In this document: positions 43,241 through 50,648 of the stretch, in pieces
How the letters are laid out: each line of letters starts with the position of its first letter
Position numbering within the stretch: position 1 is the first letter of the stretch
Source: Bacteriovorax sp. MedPE-SWde
GTDB taxonomy: Bacteria > Bdellovibrionota > Bacteriovoracia > Bacteriovoracales > Bacteriovoracaceae
DNA length: 64,000 bases
NCBI GenBank assembly: GCA_001874305.1
Contig: MPCU01000005.1
Span: 62,001-126,000 of the forward strand
Direction of reading: 5' to 3'
Notes under the pieces: generated by a model
Seen by the model: only the letters and a program-made list of their open reading frames with translations
What the model was told of the DNA's origin: nothing
Databases searched by the model: none
Program-made: the position numbers and the translations under genes

Positions 43241-45090
43241 ACTAAGTTCCCTGCTACATATGCTAAGGTTGCTGGCCTGATGCCAGTTATCCTTTGTAAT
43301 TGACCAAATGTTTCTGGTCTTATTTCTGTTATTCTTTGCTTGCACTCATATGATACATTTTCAGAAGATACTATCTTATTCCAATTAATACTTTTCTTAG
43401 CTAGACGTAGTATTTTCTGGTTCTCAATATCTGCTCTATTTATATATCCCTCATACTTTAGAGAAATTGCCGTTGTTCTAATAACCTTCTCATCGAACAG
43501 TAGTCCGTTAGCTTTCAACTCTTTAGTTATTGTTTCAACAGGATCTAGTTGTGCTCTTTTTATGAGTTCAGACAATGTTATGTTCGCAGTTAATGGACCA
43601 TAATTCATACTCTTAAAGTATTCTTTATTTTTTGGGTTCGCTTTATATGTAGTGTTCTTACATAGATCAGTTAATACACTAAAAGCTAGTTCAAACTTAT
43701 CCATATACTTATCTAGGTCTGAATCTAGTCCCAATGCTTTTCTAAAAGGAAGAATTCGAAGTAATGTATTGTCTTCTCTTACATAAAGTCTGTTTTCAGA
43801 TCTTGCAGTAAAGAGTCTGTATGGTTCATCCCTTTTGTCTGAGACAAGATCTTCAACCATAACACCAATGTATGATACTTCTCTATCCAGGATTAAAGGT
43901 TCTTTTTCCAATAAGGCCAATGCTGCATTAGTACCGGCAACTAATCCTTGCCCCGCGGCTTCTTCATAACCTGAAGTACCATTAACTTGACCTGCAAAAT
44001 ACAACCCAGGGACATCTTGTGACTGTAAACTTCTGTCTAATGTTGTTGTGTCGACTACATCATATTCAACTGCATATCCATATATTTCAATTTCTGCTTT
44101 TTCCAGTCCTGGAATAGTTCTTATAAAGTCTAGTTGTATCTCTTTTGGTAGTGATGTAGAGATACCATTTGGATAAAACGTGTCTAATTCCAAGCTTTCT
44201 GGCTCTACAAAGACGTGGTGACTATTCTTATCTTCATATCTGTAGGCTTTATCTTCAATACTAGGACAATATCTAGGTCCAACAGCTTTAATTTGTCCGT
44301 TAAATATAGGAGATCTTTCTTTGTTATCTCTTATTATTCCAAGTGTATTATCATTAGTTCTGGTTAGGTGGCATGATACTTGTTCAACAAATCTTTCTTT
44401 AGAGTCGTGAGAATAATGAAAGTTCATCGTCAATGGATCACTTTCTTGCTCATCCATTTGAGAAAAGTCTATTGTTTGTCTTTTAAGTCTAGGAGGTGTT
44501 CCAGTTTTGAATTTTTTGGGAAGTGCTTTTACACCTTCAAATACATCATCTAGCGAACCCGCTGTATCACAATCTACCCTACCTCCAGTAGACTGTTCTT
44601 CGCCCACATGCATTTTGCCGCTAAGAAATGTACCTGTTGTTACAACGACTTTCTTAGACTTTACAATCTCACCATCTGTTACGATCTCGAAACATCCTTC
44701 TTTTAATGATGTTTTATTAACCTTCTTTCTTATGACGGTAATATTTGGGTTATCAGAAACCATCTGTTCTGCTTCACGCGTATAAACCTCTTTGTCGATT
44801 TGTACTCTAGTAGATTGAACTGCGTAACCTTTTGACTCATTAAGGATTCTGTACTGTATAGCAGATCTATCAGCCAGTTTACCCATTATTCCACCAAGAG
44901 CATCAATTTCTCTTACGACTTGTCCTTTACCTACTCCACCAACTGCTGGGTTACATGGAGCTGAAGCAATGGATACTTCTGGCATTGTTATGATCGCAAC
45001 ATTTAAACCAAACTGAGCCGAAGTCCATGCTGCTTCAAGACCAGCGTGTCCACCACCAATAATGGCTATATCGAAAATTTTATTATCCAT
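43237..45090 (-). CDS. mnmG: tRNA uridine-5-carboxymethylaminomethyl enzyme MnmG (GidA)
   Basis: The FAD partner of MnmE in making cmnm5U34 of certain tRNAs. The FAD dinucleotide motif GGGHAG is at residues 12-17, followed by APCNPAVGGVGKGQVVREID, TGTFLSGKMHVG with the GRVDCD-type region, the catalytic Cys in RYCPSIEDK, and ASGYEEAAGQGLVAG-like helices. 617 aa is normal. It lies downstream of mnmE, separated by a 128-bp gap that carries parS sites, and overlaps rsmG at its stop. Confidence 0.97.
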   Translation of the reverse strand: MDNKIFDIAIIGGGHAGLEAAWTSAQFGLNVAIITMPEVSIASAPCNPAVGGVGKGQVVREIDALGGIMGKLADRSAIQYRILNESKGYAVQSTRVQIDKEVYTREAEQMVSDNPNITVIRKKVNKTSLKEGCFEIVTDGEIVKSKKVVVTTGTFLSGKMHVGEEQSTGGRVDCDTAGSLDDVFEGVKALPKKFKTGTPPRLKRQTIDFSQMDEQESDPLTMNFHYSHDSKERFVEQVSCHLTRTNDNTLGIIRDNKERSPIFNGQIKAVGPRYCPSIEDKAYRYEDKNSHHVFVEPESLELDTFYPNGISTSLPKEIQLDFIRTIPGLEKAEIEIYGYAVEYDVVDTTTLDRSLQSQDVPGLYFAGQVNGTSGYEEAAGQGLVAGTNAALALLEKEPLILDREVSYIGVMVEDLVSDKRDEPYRLFTARSENRLYVREDNTLLRILPFRKALGLDSDLDKYMDKFELAFSVLTDLCKNTTYKANPKNKEYFKSMNYGPLTANITLSELIKRAQLDPVETITKELKANGLLFDEKVIRTTAISLKYEGYINRADIENQKILRLAKKSINWNKIVSSENVSYECKQRITEIRPETFGQLQRITGIRPATLAYVAGNLV

Positions 45091-45103
45091 AGTTCACTCT
45101 TGT

Positions 45104-45119
45104 TGTTCCACGTGGAACA
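45104..45119. promoter_or_regulatory. parS site (perfect)
   Basis: TGTTCCACGTGGAACA is a perfect 16-bp palindrome identical to a common form of the bacterial parS consensus, the loading site for ParB. It lies in the gap between mnmE and mnmG, about 3.4 kb from parB and 5.5 kb from oriC. Confidence 0.93.
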
Positions 45120-45142
45120 AACACATTAAGTTTTTTAATAAA

Positions 45143-45158
45143 AGTTCTACGTGGAACA
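45143..45158. promoter_or_regulatory. Second, degenerate parS-like site
   Basis: AGTTCTACGTGGAACA differs from the perfect site 24 bp before it at two positions of the left half. The right half is intact and the ACGTGG core is retained, so it probably still binds ParB, more weakly. The 39-bp start-to-start distance puts the two sites close together. Confidence 0.7.
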
Positions 45159-45218
45159 ATTATTCCAAATAGACATTTAAGTCCAGTATATTCATTAAAA
45201 GTGAATAGTTTTCAGGGG

Positions 45219-46775
45219 TTACTTACCTATACAGAAATTAGAAAAAATATTATTTAGAACATCATCAGGTGACACAACACCAATAAGTTCTGAAATCTTT
45301 CCTTCTAGAATCCGAGATTCTGAGGAGATGATACCTATATCGCTTAAGTTATTGATATTATGATGAAACTCACTAAATACCTGAGTGATTTCCTCAATCT
45401 TTATCCTATGCCTACTAATTAGAATTGGATCAGAGGACTTAAGTAATTGATATTTCGAAACAACATTCTTTGTTAACTCAGAAACAATACAGAGACCTGC
45501 AACTGGTTCTATAGGACCAGTTTGAGATTGTGGTTCTATAGGACCAAGAAATTTTGCCCCCATAGGACCAGATTCAGAAACTGAACTAAGTGGTTCTATA
45601 GGACCAGAATTATCTGCCCCTGTAGGACCATTATTAAGTGGTCCCATAGGACCAACTTCTAATAATTCACTATTATTGTTTTTACTAGAAGTATTAGAAA
45701 CATAGTAATGTGTAGCTTGTGGCAGCTTTGAGCTTAATTCATTTACACTAACTTTATTCGTCAATTGATCAACATGAGTAAAAATTATCATGTCAAAAGA
45801 TGTATCTTTTATAGCAGAAAACTTAAAATCATCGACTTCATTAACATTAACAAGAAGTACTTTAAAGAAACCTTCATCAAGAAGATTTACAGATCTCTTT
45901 ATCCCCTCTTCTTCGATAACATCAGTTGTTTCTCTTAGACCTGCAGTATCCACTAACCTAAAGGTATTTGTCCCTAAGCTTATATACTCAGTAATAAAAT
46001 CTCGAGTTGTTCCAGCAATGTCAGAAACAATTGATCTCGAATCATTCAAAATAAGATTAAATAAACTACTCTTACCAGCATTAGGCTCACCTACTAGAAC
46101 AACGTCTGGAGACATGAGACTTTTACTTGATATCGAAACAGACTTATTAAGTGACTCAATTATTGATGAAAGCTTAGATACTGAATCTTTTAAAAGTTTT
46201 TCAGACTCTTCTTCGCCAACATCTTCCATAAAGTCTATATTCATCTCAATGGCGGACTTAAGCTTTAGATATGAGGCCGAAAGTTCCTTATATCGCTTAT
46301 AAAGCTTTCCATTCAGCAAATCTAAGCCTTGATCAAGCATAAGAGATGAGGAGGCATTTAATAATGCATCTAGGCCCTCAACTTGTGCCAAAGTAAGCTT
46401 CTTGTTAAGCAATGCTCTATAAGTGAATTCACCCTGGCTAGCTAAACGAAATAATCCACTAGCGACAAATGATTCAATAATTCTCTTTAAGTTAAAAATA
46501 TTCCCATGGGCAGATATCTCTAAGATATTCTCACCGTTATAACTTCTAGGGCCCTTAAAAAAAGTTATTACAACTTCATCTAAAACTATTTCATTAAAAT
46601 AGAGATTACAAAACGTAGCTTTACGCTCTTCAAGTTCTGAAATATTTATTTTAAAAAAATCTTTAAGGTAATCGAGAGAAGGGAATCCAGATAAACGGAT
46701 GATCCCTATCGCTGTATTTTCAGACAGGCCTGTCGAACATGCAACAATAGGAAGATCATCAGTTATATAATTCAT
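45219..46775 (-). CDS. mnmE: tRNA modification GTPase MnmE (TrmE) with a repeat insertion
   Basis: Potassium-activated GTPase that works with MnmG on U34 of tRNAs. The N-terminal folate-binding domain (GIIRLSG, FKGPRSYNGENILEISAHGN) is complete. The G domain has P-loop GEPNAGKSS (229-237), G2 IAGTTRD, G3 DTAG (276-279) and an unusual G4, THVD at 333-336 instead of NKxD. The C-terminal FCIGK with the functional Cys is intact. At 518 aa it is over 60 residues longer than E. coli MnmE. The excess is mostly residues 375-424, directly after the G5 region: six GPxxP/A peptides, each encoded by a 16-bp palindrome. It begins at the yidC stop (TAATG). Confidence 0.95.
   Translation of the reverse strand: MNYITDDLPIVACSTGLSENTAIGIIRLSGFPSLDYLKDFFKINISELEERKATFCNLYFNEIVLDEVVITFFKGPRSYNGENILEISAHGNIFNLKRIIESFVASGLFRLASQGEFTYRALLNKKLTLAQVEGLDALLNASSSLMLDQGLDLLNGKLYKRYKELSASYLKLKSAIEMNIDFMEDVGEEESEKLLKDSVSKLSSIIESLNKSVSISSKSLMSPDVVLVGEPNAGKSSLFNLILNDSRSIVSDIAGTTRDFITEYISLGTNTFRLVDTAGLRETTDVIEEEGIKRSVNLLDEGFFKVLLVNVNEVDDFKFSAIKDTSFDMIIFTHVDQLTNKVSVNELSSKLPQATHYYVSNTSSKNNNSELLEVGPMGPLNNGPTGADNSGPIEPLSSVSESGPMGAKFLGPIEPQSQTGPIEPVAGLCIVSELTKNVVSKYQLLKSSDPILISRHRIKIEEITQVFSEFHHNINNLSDIGIISSESRILEGKISELIGVVSPDDVLNNIFSNFCIGK
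45504..45654. repeat. Six in-frame 16-bp palindromic repeats inside mnmE
   Basis: Copies start at 45504, 45531, 45555, 45591, 45615 and 45639, spaced 27, 24, 36, 24 and 24 bp, all multiples of three. On the coding strand each begins TGGTCCTA and ends GGACCA, GAACCA or GGGGCA. The copy at 45639 is identical to one in the parB-bactofilin gap. Intervening codons differ between copies. The encoded peptides are GPMGP, GPTGA, GPIEP, GPMGA, GPIEP and GPIEP. Confidence 0.95.
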
Positions 46776-48244
46776 TAATCAACCGTTTTATATACAAATA
46801 ATTGTTGTGCTATACCTAGTACATTGGAAACACAAAAGTATAAGTTAAGACCAGCAGGTAGGTCTTTCATAATAAAACAAAAAACAAGTGGCATAATATA
46901 CATAATTTTTTGCTGGTTTGGATCTGCTGTAGTCGAAGGATTTAACTTCGTTTGAGCAAGCATTGTTAATCCCATAAGAACAGGAAGAACATAGTATGGA
47001 TCTTTAGAACTTAGATCAAAAATCCAACCATAAAATGGTGAACCTACAAGCTCTACAGAGTTATTAATAGACTGATAGAAAGCGATAAAAATAGGAACTT
47101 GTAAAAGCATTGGAAGACAACCACCTAAAGGGTTTGCGCCTGCTCTTTTAAAAAGTTCCATTGTTTCTTTTTGAACTCTTGCTGGATCGTCCTTATATTT
47201 CTCTTTTACTTTAGCAAGTTCAGGTTGAACAACTTGCATCTTCTTCATACTTTTAAAAGACTTGTACTGAAGAGGAAAAGTTAAGAAACGAATGATAAAT
47301 GTAAGGATAATAATCGCAAGACCGTAGTTTCCTACATAGTTATAAACATACTTAAGACCTTTTAAGATTGGAACTGCTAGTATTCCAAATAGTCCAAAAT
47401 CAATCGAAAGATCAGTCTTATTTTTTAAGCTACTTAAATAGTCAAAGTTCTTTAAAGCATATAGAAAGTGACCATTGTACTCATTAGAAGCATTAATAGT
47501 CTGAACAAAGAAACTACCAGATTCAGTAGAAACATATTTCATAGAAACTTTTTTAGAGAATACATTTGCAAATAAATGGTGATCAAAATCAACACCTAAC
47601 CAACCAGTTTTTCCTTCACCACGATCATCACTCTCAATATCAATTCTTTCAACGTCTTTTTGGAATATTACATATTGTCTGTAAGTTCTGTTTGCTGATG
47701 TCTTCTCAGTTGAGTTTAAATGGAAAGCTAATTTAACTGGGTTCTGTGAAGATAAGTTATAACTAAGTCTACCATCATCTAAAATATCAAAGATAATTTT
47801 AATACCTTTAGAGTTATCATAAGCAGTTATTGAAGAAGAATTTGCAATCTCTTCAAATTGTAAATTAAAGGCCTCAAGAGTATTTTGAGAATTAACTGTT
47901 CGTACTTTAAAAAAGTTTTCAGCTCCAGAGAACTCGAAAAGATTAAAGTTTGTTTCATGACCTTTAGCTTCTTTAATTGAAAAGTCAGAGTTAATTGTAA
48001 AAGAATAACCATTTCTAGAAATAGTTACATCTTGAAGATCTTGAAGTTTAACAGGTGCTGTTTTTACTTTTGCAACTGGTGCAGTTGCTTGAGTAGTTGT
48101 ACCAGTAACTTCTACTTTTTCAGTTGTTGTAACAGGTGCACTTTCTTCGAAAGCTTTCTCTGGTGTAAAGAATGCTTGCCAAGTAAATAGAACAATACCA
48201 GATAGCACTAACGCTAAGACTGTTCGCTTTTGATCGTTATTCAT
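46775..48244 (-). CDS. yidC: Membrane protein insertase YidC
   Basis: Inserts inner-membrane proteins with or without SecYEG; its clients include the ATP synthase c subunit. An N-terminal membrane anchor (VLALVLSGIVLFTWQAFF) is followed by a periplasmic domain of about 250 residues typical of Gram-negative YidC. The conserved insertase core runs from about residue 290 (GNYGLAIIILTFIIRFLTFP, with the hydrophilic-groove Arg) to GCLPMLLQVPIFIAFYQSI and AGLNLYFCVSNVLGIAQQ. 489 aa. It follows rnpA after 62 bp; yidD, often found between the two, is absent. Confidence 0.97.
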   Translation of the reverse strand: MNNDQKRTVLALVLSGIVLFTWQAFFTPEKAFEESAPVTTTEKVEVTGTTTQATAPVAKVKTAPVKLQDLQDVTISRNGYSFTINSDFSIKEAKGHETNFNLFEFSGAENFFKVRTVNSQNTLEAFNLQFEEIANSSSITAYDNSKGIKIIFDILDDGRLSYNLSSQNPVKLAFHLNSTEKTSANRTYRQYVIFQKDVERIDIESDDRGEGKTGWLGVDFDHHLFANVFSKKVSMKYVSTESGSFFVQTINASNEYNGHFLYALKNFDYLSSLKNKTDLSIDFGLFGILAVPILKGLKYVYNYVGNYGLAIIILTFIIRFLTFPLQYKSFKSMKKMQVVQPELAKVKEKYKDDPARVQKETMELFKRAGANPLGGCLPMLLQVPIFIAFYQSINNSVELVGSPFYGWIFDLSSKDPYYVLPVLMGLTMLAQTKLNPSTTADPNQQKIMYIMPLVFCFIMKDLPAGLNLYFCVSNVLGIAQQLFVYKTVD

Positions 48245-48306
48245 TTGAATAAACTCCTAGTAGGAAAATATTAGTTCATACTATCTATCATGGAGTATTT
48301 GAGTTG

Positions 48307-48693
48307 TTAATTATCTTTTGTATTAAAGGTACGTTTATCTATATTTGAAAAAGAGTGTTCTAAGGCACTGTTTAAGTCCCCTTTTACATCCTTGGAGTTT
48401 TTAAATAAACGTGGAGAAACTAGAACCAACATATCTAGTCCGAGAGACTTATATTCTGACTGTCTAAAAAACTCACGAATAGTCCGCTTACAAATACTAC
48501 GTTTGTTAGCCTTACCTACTTTTTTAGTTACAGTGATTCCGATTCGAGTTTTACTTGAATTGATTTTGGATGGCTTATAATAAACGCGCATCCATTTATT
48601 TGAGAAATTTTTTGAATCTTTTCTTAAATAAGAAAAGTCTTCAGCTGACAATAATCGATATGATTTATCAAAGCCATTGTCAGCTGTAGGCAT
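48307..48693 (-). CDS. rnpA: Ribonuclease P protein component
   Basis: Basic protein subunit that helps the RNase P RNA bind pre-tRNA. It starts near the conserved YRLLSAEDFSYL, then has the positively charged RNR-type helix IGITVTKKVGKANKRSICKR followed by TIREFFRQ. 128 aa is normal. Its ATG overlaps the rpmH stop (TAATG), so the two are coupled. Order rpmH-rnpA-yidC as in most bacteria. Confidence 0.96.
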   Translation of the reverse strand: MPTADNGFDKSYRLLSAEDFSYLRKDSKNFSNKWMRVYYKPSKINSSKTRIGITVTKKVGKANKRSICKRTIREFFRQSEYKSLGLDMLVLVSPRLFKNSKDVKGDLNSALEHSFSNIDKRTFNTKDN

Positions 48694-48845
48694 TACTTCT
48701 TACCGACAGAAACTGTTAGGTTCTTTCTACCTTTAGCTCTTCTTGCCTTGATTACATTTTTTCCACCTGGAGAAGCCATTCTCTTTAGGAATCCGTGTAC
48801 TCTTAATCTTTTCTTTCTTTTTGGCTGCCAAGTTCTCTTAGACAT
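48693..48845 (-). CDS. rpmH: 50S ribosomal protein L34
   Basis: A 50-aa, very basic ribosomal protein. Translating the minus strand gives [20 protein letters not shown], then [20 protein letters not shown] and [10 protein letters not shown], an excellent match to L34, which usually starts MKRTYQPS and contains GFLxRM and RRxKGR. It is the first gene of the long minus-strand block. Its stop overlaps the rnpA start. Its promoter must lie in the 230-bp gap shared with dnaA; I could not define it. Confidence 0.98.
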   Translation of the reverse strand: MSKRTWQPKRKKRLRVHGFLKRMASPGGKNVIKARRAKGRKNLTVSVGKK

Positions 48846-48916
48846 ATTAACCTACCTATCTATAACGTTAATGCTTATTGTTAAAAATTACTTTGAAAGT
48901 TATTAATATACTCTCT

Positions 48917-49022
48917 GGCCCACAAGGTCAATGGCCCATAAAATTTTTTGTCGATATAAATTGTGAGAATATATGGCCATGCGTAAAAAACCAGTTTTTT
49001 TAATGGCCTTCATTCTGAGGCC
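48917..49022. promoter_or_regulatory. GGCC cluster upstream of dnaA
   Basis: Five GGCC tetramers (48917, 48933, 48975, 49005, 49019) lie within 106 bp of the rpmH-dnaA gap, ahead of the chosen dnaA ATG at 49077. No clear DnaA box or confident -10/-35 pair was found here. The cluster mirrors the one in oriC. Confidence 0.7.
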
Positions 49023-49076
49023 GTGCTAAAAATTTCCACCACACAACACAACAACACTTTTTGGGAGAAACACGCG

Positions 49077-50648
49077 ATGCAGGGGAACTTTCCTTTTGAT
49101 CAGTTTTTCAAAACTGACAGTTCAAACCAAAATAATATCAATAATATAGCTCAAGATACAGTTACAGAACCTGTTCAAGAGCCAATGAATAATCAATCAT
49201 TTACAGAGTCTTTCTTCAGCGAAGAAGAAATTGCTATGATGAACACTGAAATTCATAAGTCTTTGATATCACTTATAGCACCTCAGAAGTACTCAGCGTT
49301 CTTTGAGGGCTCATTTAACCTAAAAAATATTGAGGAAACAAAAGCTGTATTCTCAACAACAACTACCTTTATTAAGACAATGATTGAAAAGAATCTAGAG
49401 CAAATATCTGATTCTATTATCAATACCTTAGGTAAGGCTTATGAGATTGAGATAATTACTGAACCAAGTAATAACAGTACTTTACCTCAAAACACTCATA
49501 TTCCATCAATGAAGCCCACAAGAGCTTCTGAAGTAACTTTTTCACTAGACTTAGAGCCAAAGAAGAATGAACTAAGATCTAAAGTTGAATCTAAGTACAT
49601 TGACCATATGGAAGCCGAATATTCAGGCATTCTTATTGACCCATCTAAGAGATTTACAAATTTCGTTGTTGGTCCATCAAATAACTTGGCCAATGCAGCG
49701 GCAATAGCTATTAGCAAAAACCCTGGAAAATCAGGGAAATACCCTTCTCTTTATATGCATTCAAATTCTGGACTTGGTAAGACTCACCTACTCCACGCAA
49801 TGGCGAATGGTATTAAAGACAATTACCCACATTTTGTAATCTGTCTTATTACGGCTAGAGATTTCATGAAAGAAATGATCGACTCTATTAGAGAAGAAAG
49901 ACTTCACGATTTCAGAAAGAAGTATTCTGAAAAAGTAGATGTTCTTATGATCGATGATATTCATGAGCTTGGTGGTAAGGAAGGAACACAAAGAGAAATA
50001 TTCCATATCTTTAACGAGCTTTATAATCGTGGAAAACAGCTCATCTTCACGTCTGATAAGACTCCACAAGAAATAAAAGGACTTGAAGATAGAATTAGAA
50101 CAAGACTCCAATGGGGACTTGTTGTAGATATTCAAAGACCAGACTTTGAGACTAGACTAGCTATTATTAAAACAAAAGCTGATGAGCTAGACCTCTATCT
50201 AACAGACGATATTATCAATCTTATTGCATGTAATATAAAGACAAGCATTCGTGAACTAGAAGGTGCCCTAATCAAACTGAGCGCGTTTACAGACATCATG
50301 AGTGTAAGTATTGATGTAGAAATGGTTAGAGACGTTTTAGCGCTTAAAGAACATGAAGAAGAGAGAAAAGTAACACTTGAATCTGTTGCTAAAACAACAT
50401 CACAACACTTTAGAATTCCAATAGCAGATCTTAAGTCAAAATCACGAACTAAGGATATTGCAAACGCAAGATTCATAGCTATGTACCTATCAAGAAAGAT
50501 CGTAAATGCTACACATGAAGAAATTGGAAGATTCTATGGTGGCCGCGATCACTCTTCAGTTGTTCACGCTGAGCAAAAAATCACATTACGCTTAGCAACA
50601 GATGTAAATTTATCTAAAGACATCATGACAATCGAAAATACTTTATAG
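49077..50648 (+). CDS. dnaA: Replication initiator DnaA
   Basis: Binds DnaA boxes and melts oriC in its ATP form. The frame opens with GTG at 49023, but ATG 49077 has a GGGAG ribosome site and is preferred (523 aa). Domain I (KSLISLIAPQKYSAFFEGSF) is followed by a linker, then AAA+ domain III with FVVGPSNNLANAAA, Walker A NSGLGKTHLLHA and Walker B LMIDDIHELGGKEG. Domain IV contains the DnaA signature GGRDHSSVVHAEQKI. It ends at an intrinsic terminator, so dnaN must be transcribed separately from a start inside or near oriC. Confidence 0.97.
   Translation: MQGNFPFDQFFKTDSSNQNNINNIAQDTVTEPVQEPMNNQSFTESFFSEEEIAMMNTEIHKSLISLIAPQKYSAFFEGSFNLKNIEETKAVFSTTTTFIKTMIEKNLEQISDSIINTLGKAYEIEIITEPSNNSTLPQNTHIPSMKPTRASEVTFSLDLEPKKNELRSKVESKYIDHMEAEYSGILIDPSKRFTNFVVGPSNNLANAAAIAISKNPGKSGKYPSLYMHSNSGLGKTHLLHAMANGIKDNYPHFVICLITARDFMKEMIDSIREERLHDFRKKYSEKVDVLMIDDIHELGGKEGTQREIFHIFNELYNRGKQLIFTSDKTPQEIKGLEDRIRTRLQWGLVVDIQRPDFETRLAIIKTKADELDLYLTDDIINLIACNIKTSIRELEGALIKLSAFTDIMSVSIDVEMVRDVLALKEHEEERKVTLESVAKTTSQHFRIPIADLKSKSRTKDIANARFIAMYLSRKIVNATHEEIGRFYGGRDHSSVVHAEQKITLRLATDVNLSKDIMTIENTL

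Noticed and set aside
45504-45654. CRISPR-like array in mnmE
   Set aside because: Repeats are only 16 bp, spacers are 8-20 bp and all in frame with a functional GTPase gene, and no cas genes occur in the window.
45790-46302. Plus-strand open frame of 170 codons inside mnmE
   Set aside because: Antisense shadow; the minus strand encodes the G domain motifs.
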